Source of the DNA: Comamonadaceae bacterium | GTDB lineage: Bacteria; Pseudomonadota; Gammaproteobacteria; Burkholderiales; Burkholderiaceae_C | DNA length: 64,000 nt | NCBI GenBank assembly: GCA_027486755.1 | Contig: JAIXOM010000045.1 | Coordinates: 310,001-374,000, forward strand | Direction of reading: 5' to 3' | In this document: positions 51,499 to 60,398 of the stretch, one piece after another | How positions within the stretch are numbered: the stretch's first letter is position 1 | Layout of the letters: each line of letters starts with the position of its first letter | Notes under the pieces: model-generated | What the model was told of the DNA's origin: nothing | Seen by the model: only the letters and a program-made list of their open reading frames with translations | Databases searched by the model: none | Program-made: the position numbers and the translations under genes

Positions 51499-52455
51499 TC
51501 AGGCGCAGACCCGCTGGCGTGCCTCTTCGTATTCGCGGCGCAGCTGGGCGATGTATTGACCGGCGGTCTGCACCTTGTCGATGGCGCCTATGCCCTGGCC
51601 GCAGCCCCAGATGTCCTTCCAGGCCTTGGCCGCGATGTCGCCGCCGAAATTCATTTTGCTCGGGTCGCTGGTGGGCAGGTTGTCGGGGTCGAGACCGGCC
51701 TTGCGGATGGCCGGCGCCAAGTAGTTGCCGTGCACGCCGGTAAACAGGTTGGTGTAGACGATGTCGTCCGAATTGCAGTCAACCACCGCCTGCTTGTAGT
51801 CCTCGGTGGCGCGCGCTTCTTCCGTGGCGATGAAGGCCGAGCCAATGTAGGCAAAGTCGGCGCCCATGGCCTGAGCGGCCAGCACCGCACCGCCGGTCGA
51901 AATCGCGCCTGAGAGAACCAGCGGGCCGTCAAACCACTGGCGGATTTCTTGGATCAGAGCAAACGGGCTCTTCACGCCTGCATGGCCACCGGCGCCTGCT
52001 GCCACCGCCACCAGACCGTCGGCGCCCTTCTCGATGGCCTTGTGGGCAAAGGCATTGTTAATGATGTCGTGCAGCACCACGCCACCGTGGCTGTGGGCGG
52101 CCTGGTAAACGTCCTCGCGGGCGCCCAGCGAGGTGATGTAGATCGGCACCTTGTGCTTGACGCACAGGGCCATGTCCTGCTCCAAGCGGTCGTTGGACTT
52201 GTGCACGATCTGGTTGATCGCAAACGGCGCGGCCGGCTTGTCGGGGTTGGCCTGGTTGTAGGCGGCCAGGGTCTCGGTGATTTCGGCCAGCCAGTCGTCG
52301 AGCTGCGAGGCCGGCCGTGCATTGAGCGAGGGCATGGAGCCAACCACGCCGGCGATGCACTGCGCAATCACCAGCTTAGGCGTGCTCAGGATGAACAAGG
52401 GCGAGCCGATCACCGGAAACGGCAGGTGCGCCAGGGCGCCGGGCAGCTTGGACAT
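51499..52455 (-). CDS. Nitronate monooxygenase
   Basis: A 318-residue FMN-dependent class I-type enzyme. It has LPFPVIGSPLFILSTPKLVI, GSMPSLNARPASQLDDWLAE, the HKSNDRLEQDMALCVKHKVP block, AAGAGGHAGVKSPFALIQEI with the catalytic His region, and GAISTGGAVLAAQAMGADFA. It oxidises alkyl nitronates or propionate-3-nitronate to keto acids. ATG 52455 is preferred, with AAAGG upstream. It lies 38 bp downstream of the acyl-CoA dehydrogenase gene, so the two are probably cotranscribed. Confidence 0.93.
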   Translation of the reverse strand: MSKLPGALAHLPFPVIGSPLFILSTPKLVIAQCIAGVVGSMPSLNARPASQLDDWLAEITETLAAYNQANPDKPAAPFAINQIVHKSNDRLEQDMALCVKHKVPIYITSLGAREDVYQAAHSHGGVVLHDIINNAFAHKAIEKGADGLVAVAAGAGGHAGVKSPFALIQEIRQWFDGPLVLSGAISTGGAVLAAQAMGADFAYIGSAFIATEEARATEDYKQAVVDCNSDDIVYTNLFTGVHGNYLAPAIRKAGLDPDNLPTSDPSKMNFGGDIAAKAWKDIWGCGQGIGAIDKVQTAGQYIAQLRREYEEARQRVCA

Positions 52456-52493
52456 GGTCTGGCCTTTCAAGGGCGGAGGTGAGGGAACGGGGT

Positions 52494-54323
52494 TCAGAAC
52501 GATTCCAGCGCCAGCTCGGTCACGCAGTCGGCACCTTCCACAATCGCGTCGCGCTGGCCCGGGGCTTTGCTCAGAATGTGATCGGCATAAAAGCGCGCGG
52601 TGGTGATCTTGGCCTGCAGGAAGGCTGCGCCAAATTCCTCGCCCTCGCCGCTGGCCAGCAGTTGCTCAGCCGCCAGCAGGGCGCGCGCCATTTGCCAGCC
52701 GGCCATCAGGTTGCCAGCGAGCATGAGGTAAGGGACGCTACCGGCATAGACCGCATTGGGCGAAGCCTTGGCGCCGGCGCAGACAAACTCGACCACATCC
52801 AAAAACGCCTGGCGGGCTGCGGCCAGGCGCTTGGCCACGGCCTGGGCCTGTGCACTGCCCTGGCCCAGCTGAGCTTCGGTGGCTTCGATCTGCGCGGCCA
52901 GGGCGCGCGCGGTGCGGCCGCCGTCGCGTGCAGTCTTGCGGCCGATCAGGTCATTGGCCTGGATCGCGGTGGTGCCCTCGTAAATGGTCAGGATCTTGGC
53001 GTCGCGGTAGTACTGCGCGGCGCCGGTTTCCTCAATGAAGCCCATGCCGCCGTGCACCTGCACGCCCAGGCTGGCCACCTCAATGCTCATCTCGGTGCTG
53101 TAGCCCTTGACCAGCGGCACCATGAATTCGTAGAAGGCGTGGTTGTGGGCGCGCACCTGCTCATCGGGGTGATGGTGTGAAGCGTCATAGGCCGCAGCAG
53201 CCACGGCAGCCATGGCCCGGCAGCCTTCGGCATAGGCGCGCATGGTCATGAGCATGCGCCGCACGTCCGGATGGTGAATGATGGGGCCGGCCTTGGGCAG
53301 GCTGCCGTCGACCGGGCGGCTTTGCACACGGTCACGCGCATACTGCACCGCCTTTTGGTAAGCGCGCTCGGCAATCGAGATGCCCTGCACGCCCACCGCA
53401 TAGCGGGCCGCGTTCATCATGATGAACATGTATTCCAGGCCGCGGTTTTCCTCGCCGACCAGGTAGCCTACCGCGCCGGGTCCGGCGCTGTCTGCAATAC
53501 TCGCCGCCGTGCCATCGCCGTACTGAAGCACCGCCGTCGGGCTGGCCTTGATGCCCATCTTGTGCTCGATGCTCACGCAATGCACATCATTGCGCTGGCC
53601 CAGCGAGCCGTCGTCATTGACCAGCACCTTGGGCACCACAAAGAGGCTGATGCCCTTGACGCCCTCGGGCGCGCCCTGCACCCGAGCCAGCACCAGATGG
53701 ATGATGTTCTCAGCCATGTCGTGCTCGCCGTAGGTGATGTAGATCTTGGTGCCGAAAATCTTGTAAGTGCCATCGGGCATGGGCTCGGCGCGGGTGCGCA
53801 CCGCCGCCAAGTCGGAGCCGGCCTGCGGCTCGGTCAGGTTCATGGTGCCGCTCCACTGGCCGGAGATCAGCTTGTCCAGGTATTTGGCCTTCATGGCGTC
53901 GGAGCCCGCCGTCAGCAGGGCCTCAATCGCGCCGTCGGTGAGCATGGGGCACAGGGCAAAGCTCATATTGGCCGAATTGAGCATCTCGCCGCAGGCCGCG
54001 CCAATCAGCTTGGGCAGGCCTTGGCCACCGTACTGGGCCGGATGCTGCAAGCCTTGCCAGCCGGCCTCGCTGAACTGCTGGTAGGCCTGCTTGAAGCCGG
54101 GGGTGGTGCTCACGCCGCTGCCGTTGTGGAAGGAAGGGTTCTTGTCGCCCTCCCAATTCAGGGGCGCCAGCACTTCCTGGTTGAACTTGGCGCATTCCTC
54201 CAGCACCGCCTGTGCGGTGTCATAGCCGGCGTCCTCAAAGCCCGGAATCTTGGCGATTTCATCGATGCCAGCCAGGTGCCGGATGTCGAACAACATGTCC
54301 TTCAGGGGGGCGGTATAGCTCAT
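52494..54323 (-). CDS. Acyl-CoA dehydrogenase with C-terminal extension
   Basis: A 609-residue FAD enzyme of the large (FadE5/DszC-side) acyl-CoA dehydrogenase type. It opens YTAPLKDMLFDIRHLAGIDE, then LGQRNDVHCVSIEHKMGIKA, GVQGISIAERAYQKAVQYAR and the catalytic Glu in ILTIYEGTTAIQANDLIGRK. The C-terminal about 130 residues form the extra domain (AQIEATEAQLGQGSAQAQAV). It takes the first dehydrogenation of beta-oxidation and passes electrons to ETF, whose genes lie directly upstream on the same strand. A terminator separates it from etfA, so it may have its own promoter. Confidence 0.94.
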   Translation of the reverse strand: MSYTAPLKDMLFDIRHLAGIDEIAKIPGFEDAGYDTAQAVLEECAKFNQEVLAPLNWEGDKNPSFHNGSGVSTTPGFKQAYQQFSEAGWQGLQHPAQYGGQGLPKLIGAACGEMLNSANMSFALCPMLTDGAIEALLTAGSDAMKAKYLDKLISGQWSGTMNLTEPQAGSDLAAVRTRAEPMPDGTYKIFGTKIYITYGEHDMAENIIHLVLARVQGAPEGVKGISLFVVPKVLVNDDGSLGQRNDVHCVSIEHKMGIKASPTAVLQYGDGTAASIADSAGPGAVGYLVGEENRGLEYMFIMMNAARYAVGVQGISIAERAYQKAVQYARDRVQSRPVDGSLPKAGPIIHHPDVRRMLMTMRAYAEGCRAMAAVAAAAYDASHHHPDEQVRAHNHAFYEFMVPLVKGYSTEMSIEVASLGVQVHGGMGFIEETGAAQYYRDAKILTIYEGTTAIQANDLIGRKTARDGGRTARALAAQIEATEAQLGQGSAQAQAVAKRLAAARQAFLDVVEFVCAGAKASPNAVYAGSVPYLMLAGNLMAGWQMARALLAAEQLLASGEGEEFGAAFLQAKITTARFYADHILSKAPGQRDAIVEGADCVTELALESF

Positions 54324-54394
54324 GATCAGGTCCTTCAGAGGCTCTAGACGTGGGATTTGTGGGGCTTTGTGAACGCGAAAGCTGTGCCGTGACT

Positions 54395-54420
54395 AAAAAA
54401 AAGGCATCCAGCGGATGCCT
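54395..54420 (-). terminator. Rho-independent terminator after etfA
   Basis: Read on the minus strand: AGGCATCC, loop GCT, GGATGCCT and a run of eight T. It lies just after the etfA stop at 54448. Confidence 0.92.
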
Positions 54421-54447
54421 TGCAGCCTGCAGCCAACAGCTTACAGC

Positions 54448-55380
54448 TTACAGCTTGCTCACCAGCTCAGGCACGGCGGCAAACAGGTCGGCTTCGAGGC
54501 CATAGTCGGCAACGCTGAAGATCGGCGCTTCGGCGTCTTTGTTGATGGCCACAATCACCTTGGAGTCTTTCATGCCCGCCAGGTGCTGGATAGCACCCGA
54601 GATACCAGCGGCCACATACAACTGCGGCGCAACGATCTTGCCGGTCTGACCGACCTGCCAGTCGTTGGGCGCATAGCCCGCATCGACCGCAGCCCGCGAT
54701 GCGCCCATGGCCGCGCCAAGCTTGTCGGCCAATGGCGTCATCACCTCAGCAAACTTTTCGGCGCTGCCCAGAGCCCGGCCGCCGGAGACGATGACCTTGG
54801 CTGCGGTCAGCTCAGGTCGGTCGTTCTTAGCGATCTCGCTGCCCACATAGCTGGACTTGCCGCTGTCGGCCACCGAGGCAGCCACTTCGACCGCAGCCGA
54901 GCCGCCGCTGGCGGCCGCCGGATCAAAACCTGTGGTGCGCACCGTCAGCACCTTAACGCTGTCACTGCTTTGCACGGTGGCAATCGCGTTGCCGGCATAA
55001 ATCGGGCGCTCGAAAGTATCGGCGCTGATCACCTTGGTCACATCCGACAGCTGCGCCACATCCAGGCTGGCGGCCACGCGCGGGGCGACGTTCTTGCCTG
55101 AGGCGGTGGCGGCAAACAGGATGTGGCTGTAGTTGCCTGCAATGGCCAGCACCTGTGCCGCCACGTTCTCGGCCAAACCGTGGGCCAGATCGGCGCTGTC
55201 TGCATGAATAACCTTGGCCACGCCGGCAATCTGCGCGGCCGCTGCGGCTGCTGCGGCCGCGTTGTGGCCCGCGACCAGCACATGCACATCACCGCCGCAC
55301 TGGGCGGCAGCGCTGACGGTGTTGAGGGTCGCCGGCTTTACGCTGGCGTTATCGTGTTCAGCGATGACGAGGGATGCCAC
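54448..55380 (-). CDS. etfA: Electron transfer flavoprotein alpha subunit
   Basis: A 310-residue FAD-carrying ETF alpha subunit. N-terminal domain [20 protein letters not shown]; the C-terminal FAD-binding region contains [40 protein letters not shown] and [20 protein letters not shown], followed by [20 protein letters not shown]. It accepts electrons from acyl-CoA dehydrogenases and passes them to ETF-ubiquinone oxidoreductase. It starts directly after the etfB stop (no gap). Short TTACAGC direct repeats lie at its end (54437-54455). Confidence 0.96.
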   Translation of the reverse strand: MASLVIAEHDNASVKPATLNTVSAAAQCGGDVHVLVAGHNAAAAAAAAAQIAGVAKVIHADSADLAHGLAENVAAQVLAIAGNYSHILFAATASGKNVAPRVAASLDVAQLSDVTKVISADTFERPIYAGNAIATVQSSDSVKVLTVRTTGFDPAAASGGSAAVEVAASVADSGKSSYVGSEIAKNDRPELTAAKVIVSGGRALGSAEKFAEVMTPLADKLGAAMGASRAAVDAGYAPNDWQVGQTGKIVAPQLYVAAGISGAIQHLAGMKDSKVIVAINKDAEAPIFSVADYGLEADLFAAVPELVSKL

Positions 55381-56130
55381 TTAGATTACCTTTGCTTCAT
55401 TCTTAAGTTTGTCGACCAAAGCGGCCACATCGGCCACCTTGACGCCGGCGCCGCGCTTGGGCGGCTCGCTGACCTTGAGGGTCTTGATGCGCGGCTTGAC
55501 GTCCACGCCCAAATCTTCGGGCTTGAAGGTGTCGAGCTGCTTTTTCTTGGCCTTCATGATGTTGGGCAGCGTCACATAACGCGGCTCGTTGAGGCGTAGG
55601 TCGGTGGTGACGATGGCCGGCAGCGTGAGGGAGAGGGTCTCGATGCCGCCATCGACCTCGCGGCTGACGGTGGCCTTGCCGCCTTCAACCGTGACTTTGG
55701 ATGCGAACGTGGCCTGCGGCCAGCCCAGCAGGGCAGCGAGCATCTGGCCGGTCTGATTACAGTCGTCATCGATGGCCTGCTTGCCCAGAATCACCAGGCC
55801 GGGCTGCTCTTTGTCGACCAGCGCTTTGAGCAGCTTGGCCACAGCCAGCGGCTGCAGGTCTTCCGCGGTCTCGACCAGGATGCCCCGATCGGCGCCTATG
55901 GCCATGGCGGTGCGCAGCGTTTCCTGGCACTGGGCGACGCCGCAGCTGACGGCGATCACCTCAGTGGCGGCGCCTTTTTCCTTCAAGCGCGTGGCCTCTT
56001 CGACGGCGATTTCGTCGAAGGGATTCATGCTCATCTTGACGTTGGCGATGTCGACACCGCTGCCGTCGGACTTGACGCGCACCTTCACGTTGTAGTCGAC
56101 CACGCGTTTGACGGGAACCAGAACCTTCAT
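55381..56130 (-). CDS. etfB: Electron transfer flavoprotein beta subunit
   Basis: A 249-residue ETF beta subunit: [60 protein letters not shown] and the C-terminal [20 protein letters not shown] (the alpha-subunit contact and AMP site). The first in-frame Met before MKVLVPVK is at 56181 but adds an unlike leader, so ATG 56130 is chosen. It is the promoter-proximal gene of etfBA, with operator-like palindromes 60-190 bp upstream. Confidence 0.96.
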   Translation of the reverse strand: MKVLVPVKRVVDYNVKVRVKSDGSGVDIANVKMSMNPFDEIAVEEATRLKEKGAATEVIAVSCGVAQCQETLRTAMAIGADRGILVETAEDLQPLAVAKLLKALVDKEQPGLVILGKQAIDDDCNQTGQMLAALLGWPQATFASKVTVEGGKATVSREVDGGIETLSLTLPAIVTTDLRLNEPRYVTLPNIMKAKKKQLDTFKPEDLGVDVKPRIKTLKVSEPPKRGAGVKVADVAALVDKLKNEAKVI

Positions 56131-56194
56131 GGGGTCTCCAGGGGTAGTTGAAACAAGTTCAGACCGCTGGGCGCTGACCACGGGCCGGCAGTCG

Positions 56195-56213
56195 AATTGA
56201 CGTTACGTCAATT
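56195..56213 (-). promoter_or_regulatory. Operator-like palindrome upstream of etfB (1)
   Basis: AATTGACG-TTA-CGTCAATT, perfect 8-base arms with a 3-base centre, located about 65 bp upstream of etfB. The form is like sites of MerR- or TetR-type regulators of acyl-CoA metabolism in proteobacteria. The regulator is not in the window. Confidence 0.65.
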
Positions 56214-56307
56214 ACCGCATTCTATGCCGCGTTGCAGCAAGCCGTCGCCCGCTCGGGGGCGAACAGAGGCAAAACCGCAGCAGACAGAGACAAACCGGGG
56301 ACAAAAA

Positions 56308-56319
56308 GAACGGTCGTTC
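56308..56319 (-). promoter_or_regulatory. Operator-like palindrome upstream of etfB (2)
   Basis: GAACG-GT-CGTTC, a 12-base perfect palindrome in the sequence AGAACGGTCGTTCGTT. Similar to TetR-family boxes. It is about 180 bp upstream of etfB and 120 bp after the mscS stop. The intergenic region 56131-56438 holds no gene. Confidence 0.6.
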
Positions 56320-56409
56320 GTTTTCGCGCCATCATAAAAAACACGGGCGGAACCGTCAAGCACTCTTTGCATCTGCCCCTGCACCCCGCAAGGACAGAGC
56401 CTGCCCGAG

Positions 56410-56442
56410 GCCAGGCTCAGGCCAGGCTCAGGCCAGGCTCAG
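56410..56442. repeat. 11-bp tandem repeat at the mscS stop
   Basis: Three head-to-tail copies of GCCAGGCTCAG. The stop codon of the MscS-like gene (56439-56441) lies in the last copy; the others are downstream of it on that gene's strand. Confidence 0.85.
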
Positions 56443-57761
56443 GCCACGGGCCGGCCCGCCGGGTTGTGCACCACCCTCTGCGGGTAGGGGATCTCAATGC
56501 CGTGGCTGCGCAGCGCCCGCAAGACGGCCAGATTGACCGCCGACCTGACATTGCCCTGCCCGTTTTCAGGGTCAACGATCCAGTAATTGACGGTCAGCTC
56601 CAGCCCGTCGGCGCCAAAGTTACTCAGATGTACGGTGGGCGTTGGGTCAGTCAGCACCCGCGCCTGGGCAGCAGCAGCGCCTCGCAGCAGCGCCATCACC
56701 TGATCCACATCGCTGTCATAGGCGACCGATACCACCGTGGTCTGTAGCACCCGGGGGTCGCTCAGCGACAGGTTTTCAACCCGGTTGCTGATGAACAGGT
56801 CGTTGGGCACCACCGACTCACGGCCAGACAGGGCCCGCACGATGGTGTAGCGCGCCTTGATGTCGGTCACCGCGCCCTCAAAGTTGTCGATGCGCACGTT
56901 GTCGCCGATCCGCACGCTGCGTTCGGCCAGCATCACAAAGCCGCTGACATAGCTGGCCGCCAGCCTCTGCAAGCCCAGGCCCACCCCCACGCCTACCGCA
57001 CCGCCAAGTACGGACAGCGCTGTCAGGTCGATGCCGACAGCTGTCAGACCCACCAGCAGGCCTATGCAGACCAAGAGCGCGCGCACCACGTTGCTGACCG
57101 CCTTGCGCAAGGACAGATCGCCGCCGCTGGCCGAACGCAGCAAACGGTCTTCGATGGCCGACGACACCCAGAGCGACACAATCAGCACCGCGCCAGCTGT
57201 GAGCACCGCGCTCAGGAGGTCCAGCGCACTCAGGCGCGAACCGCCCATGCGCAACACGATGCCGTCGAGTTCATCCAGCAGCAGCGGTAGCAAGCCGGTG
57301 AGCCACAAGGCCACCGCCAGCCAGGCCAGCCAGGAGATGGAGCGCTCCAGCAAACGCACCAGCGGCGCCCGCTTGAAAGCCACCTGCAACACCTTCACAC
57401 CGACCCGAATCAGGGCGAGCGACAAAAGCACAGGCAGGAAGATCCGGATGGCAAAAAGCGGAACGGCTGCCGCCTTGAGCCCGCTTTGCGCCGCATAAGC
57501 CAGCACCAGCAAGATCAAGGGAAACAGGGCACCGTCAATGAGACGGTGACCCATGAGCACGGGCCAATCCAGCTCAGCTGGCAGAGCCCGCCGCACCCCC
57601 TTGAGCAGCAGCCAAGCCAACACCAGGCACAGCGCCAGCACCGCCAACTCGATCAGCACCGAGCTGCGGCTTAAGGCGCTCAAAACATCATCCAGGCTTT
57701 GCAGCCGTAAGCCCTCGCCCATCACACCGCCCATTGAAAAATTTCCCGCCATAAGGTTCAC
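56439..57761 (-). CDS. MscS-family mechanosensitive channel
   Basis: A 440-residue inner-membrane channel. Several hydrophobic helices occupy about residues 35-260. The pore-lining TM3 and the beta domain are in GGAVGVGVGLGLQRLAASYV, SGFVMLAERSVRIGDNVRID, FEGAVTDIKARYTIVRALSG and ESVVPNDLFISNRVENLSLS. It should relieve osmotic downshock. The start GTG 57761 forms a GTGA overlap with the stop of the gene upstream; ATG 57752 is an equally fitting start. The N-terminal extension exceeds that of E. coli MscS. Confidence 0.9.
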   Translation of the reverse strand: MNLMAGNFSMGGVMGEGLRLQSLDDVLSALSRSSVLIELAVLALCLVLAWLLLKGVRRALPAELDWPVLMGHRLIDGALFPLILLVLAYAAQSGLKAAAVPLFAIRIFLPVLLSLALIRVGVKVLQVAFKRAPLVRLLERSISWLAWLAVALWLTGLLPLLLDELDGIVLRMGGSRLSALDLLSAVLTAGAVLIVSLWVSSAIEDRLLRSASGGDLSLRKAVSNVVRALLVCIGLLVGLTAVGIDLTALSVLGGAVGVGVGLGLQRLAASYVSGFVMLAERSVRIGDNVRIDNFEGAVTDIKARYTIVRALSGRESVVPNDLFISNRVENLSLSDPRVLQTTVVSVAYDSDVDQVMALLRGAAAAQARVLTDPTPTVHLSNFGADGLELTVNYWIVDPENGQGNVRSAVNLAVLRALRSHGIEIPYPQRVVHNPAGRPVA

Positions 57762-58696
57762 AGTCCCGCCAGCACGCGCAGATGAGCCGCCACGCTGCGC
57801 GCCAAGGCCCCGAGATGGTAGCCGCCCTCCAGGCAGGAGACGACGCGTCCTTGCGCATGGCGTCTGGCCACCGCCATCAACTGCTCGGTGATCCAGGCAT
57901 AGTCGGCCTCGACCAGTCCAAGCTGGCCCAGGTCGTCGTCGCGGTGCGCGTCAAAGCCAGCGCTGATGAGAATCAACTCCGGCGCAAACGCATCGAGCCT
58001 GGGCAGCCAATGCTGCTCAATCAGCGCCCGGATCTCAGGCCCCCGGGTGTAAGGCGCCACCGGCAGATTCAGCAAATTGCCTGCTGCTGGCTCGGTGCCG
58101 CTGTAGGGGTAAAGAGGATGCTGGAAAAAGCTCACCATCAAAATGCGATCGTCCCCAGCCACGATGTCCTGGGTGCCGTTGCCGTGATGCACATCGAAGT
58201 CGATGATGGCCACCCGCTCCAAGCCGTGCGCTTCGAGCGCATGCAAGGCGGCCACCGCCACATTGTTGAAAAAACAAAAGCCTATGGCCTGGGAACGGGT
58301 GGCATGGTGGCCCGGTGGGCGCACCGCACAAAACGCAGTGTCCAACTCACCCTTCAAGACCGCGTCGGTGGCGGCAATCGCTGCGCCCGCGCCGCGCAAG
58401 GCAGCGGCCCAAGTGTGCACATTAACGGCAGTGTCCGGGTCGATCTGCACCAATCCATGCCGGTTTTGTCCGGCCTGCTGGGACGAATCCCTGACCTGAG
58501 CCACCAACAGCGCGTCATGGGCCCGCTGCAGTTGGGCGATGCTGGCCTCGGGCGCCTCGCGCTGCTCGATCAGGTCGGCCAGCCCGCTGGCGCGCAAGTG
58601 ATCAGCAATCGCATCCAGCCGTTCGGGGCACTCGGGATGGCCCGGGCCCATGGCGTGCAGGCGGCAGGCCGGGTGGGTGTAGTAGGCGCTGGGCAT
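57758..58696 (-). CDS. Histone deacetylase-family (acetylpolyamine amidohydrolase-type) protein
   Basis: A 312-residue zinc-dependent deacetylase of the arginase/HDAC fold. Opening YYTHPACRLHAMGPGHPECP; active site AVRPPGHHATRSQAIGFCFF (His pair) and VAIIDFDVHHGNGTQDIV (zinc Asp/His), ISAGFDAHRDDDLGQLGL (second zinc Asp) and SCLEGGYHLGALARSV. Bacterial members deacetylate acetylated polyamines or other amides, some proteins. It is divergent from the mltB-like gene with 75 bp between. Confidence 0.93.
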   Translation of the reverse strand: MPSAYYTHPACRLHAMGPGHPECPERLDAIADHLRASGLADLIEQREAPEASIAQLQRAHDALLVAQVRDSSQQAGQNRHGLVQIDPDTAVNVHTWAAALRGAGAAIAATDAVLKGELDTAFCAVRPPGHHATRSQAIGFCFFNNVAVAALHALEAHGLERVAIIDFDVHHGNGTQDIVAGDDRILMVSFFQHPLYPYSGTEPAAGNLLNLPVAPYTRGPEIRALIEQHWLPRLDAFAPELILISAGFDAHRDDDLGQLGLVEADYAWITEQLMAVARRHAQGRVVSCLEGGYHLGALARSVAAHLRVLAGL

Positions 58697-58771
58697 GAAT
58701 GGTCTGGCTTGCAGGCTCAGGAGCGGTTGACGATATCGGTTATGGTGCAGCCCTCAGACTCACGTCCCATC

Positions 58772-60088
58772 ATGAAACCTTTTGAGCCGACCCTCACCAA
58801 TCAGCTTAGCATGCCCCGCCTGGCGCTCCGTTCTCACCACTTGAACGATTCACGTACAGGCGCTCGAGGGCTGCTGGGGCGATTGGGCAGCGCCGGCGCT
58901 GCTTTGGCGGTACTCGGCGCGCTCAGCTTGCCCTGCAGCCCGGTGCTGAGCCAGACGGCAGCCGGCCAGGCGGCTGAAGGCAAACCCGCCAAAACGGCCA
59001 GCGCCAAGACCAAAGCAAACAAGACCAACAAGGCAGCCAAGCCCAAAAAGGCAGTCCGCCCAGCGACCAAGGCAACTGCTGCAGCTGGCGCGGCCGGCGC
59101 AGCTGTTGTGGCACTCATTGGCACCGGTCCGGCCTATGCCGAACGGGCCGAGGCCATGGAATTTGCCGACGAGCTGGCGCGCCAGCACCAGTTACCCAAA
59201 GAAAGCCTTCGGCAAACGTTGGGCCGGGCCCGGCAGTCGCCGCAGGTCATCACCCTGATGCAGCCAGCCACCGCCCCCTTTGTCAAGAACTGGCGGGTCT
59301 ACCGCAGCCGCTTTCTCGATTCGTGGCGCATCCAGGCCGGACTGGCCTTCTGGCAGCAGCATCACAAGGAACTGGCCCGCGCCGAATCGGTCTACGGCGT
59401 GCCGGCCGAGATCATCGTCGGCGTTCTGGGGGTGGAGACCATCTACGGCCGCGAGATGGGCCGCTTTCGCGTCATCGACGCCCTGAGCACCCTGGCTTTT
59501 GATTTTCCGGCCGCCCACCCGCGAGCAGCCGAGCGCAGCGACTACTTTCGCAAGGAGCTCGCGCAGTTTCTGCTGGCGCAAAACCGGCTCGGCCTTGACC
59601 CCTTCAAAGCCCTGGGCAGCTATGCCGGCGCCAGTGGCATCCCTCAATTCATGCCCTCATCCATCGCCACGTTTGCGGTGGACTTTGACGGCGACGGCCG
59701 CATCGATTTGCGCGGCAGCGTCAGCGACGCCATCGGCTCGGTGGCCCGGTATATGCAGGCTTACGGCTGGAAAACCGGCATGCCCACTCATTACCCCGTA
59801 CTCCTCAAAAGCGAGGCCGACATGGCCACCCTGCTCGCGCCGGACATCTTGCCGACCTTCAGCCTGGCGGACTTTCAGAGCAAGGGCGCAGCCCTGGAAG
59901 GCCCCGCCCTGGCGCACCGCGGCCCGCTGGCCCTGATTGAACTGCTCAACGGCAAAGAGCCACCGAGCTTTGTGGCCGGCACCGAGAACTTCTACGTGAT
60001 CACCCGCTACAACTGGAGCAGTTATTACGCAATGGCGGTGATTGATTTGGGCGCGGCGGTGGCCCAACGAATGCAAGCCAAACCATGA
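58772..60088 (+). CDS. Lytic murein transglycosylase B-like protein
   Basis: A 438-residue periplasmic or outer-membrane lytic transglycosylase (SLT_2/MltB). Catalytic Glu in VGVLGVETIYGREMGRFRVI; GSYAGASGIPQFMPSSIATF and DGDGRIDLRGSVSDAIGSVA are diagnostic; the C-terminus ends in FYVITRYNWSSYYAMAVIDL. It cleaves peptidoglycan to 1,6-anhydromuropeptides. The N-terminal 120 residues are unusual: a hydrophobic stretch (GSAGAALAVLGALSLPCSP), then a Lys/Ala-rich segment (KTASAKTKANKTNKAAKPKK), and a second hydrophobic stretch ending GPAYAE. ATG 58772 is used; ATG 58811 is possible. Confidence 0.88.
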   Translation: MKPFEPTLTNQLSMPRLALRSHHLNDSRTGARGLLGRLGSAGAALAVLGALSLPCSPVLSQTAAGQAAEGKPAKTASAKTKANKTNKAAKPKKAVRPATKATAAAGAAGAAVVALIGTGPAYAERAEAMEFADELARQHQLPKESLRQTLGRARQSPQVITLMQPATAPFVKNWRVYRSRFLDSWRIQAGLAFWQQHHKELARAESVYGVPAEIIVGVLGVETIYGREMGRFRVIDALSTLAFDFPAAHPRAAERSDYFRKELAQFLLAQNRLGLDPFKALGSYAGASGIPQFMPSSIATFAVDFDGDGRIDLRGSVSDAIGSVARYMQAYGWKTGMPTHYPVLLKSEADMATLLAPDILPTFSLADFQSKGAALEGPALAHRGPLALIELLNGKEPPSFVAGTENFYVITRYNWSSYYAMAVIDLGAAVAQRMQAKP

Positions 60089-60398
60089 ACCCGCTCAAGC
60101 CAAAAAGACTGCTGCTGACCAAATGGACAGTTGCGGCGCCCGTGGCCGAGCAAAAACACCTTTTAATCAGCCGGGCGATTGAGCCCGACGTGACCTACCC
60201 CCTTGCGGCGTACCAATCAAAAGGAAGGAAGTCCAGGTCGGAATTTTTACGCCATCACGCGAAACAACTGTAGCGCCTGCTGCGCTATGTCGGCAATTGG
60301 GTTCGACGGCGAAGTCGCCGAGCGCCTCAGGAAACGTACAAAAGCAAGCCCATAACGCTACGCACCGGCCACATGGGGCCGGCGCGAAGTGCGAGTAA
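60089..60398. other. Intergenic region without a supported gene
   Basis: 310 bp between convergent genes. A 62-codon frame starts at 60085 inside the transglycosylase stop, but has low-complexity Lys/Leu composition and no family. A hairpin CCGGCC-ACATGG-GGCCGG at 60365-60382 lies just after the stop of the minus-strand receptor gene and may help end its transcript; no T-run follows. Confidence 0.5.

Noticed and set aside
57782-58771. Upstream extension of the transglycosylase frame
   Set aside because: Runs antisense through the whole deacetylase gene; the family-like sequence begins only after 58772.
60085-60273. 62-codon ORF overlapping the transglycosylase stop
   Set aside because: ATGA overlap is suggestive but the peptide has no resemblance to any family, and no conserved features.
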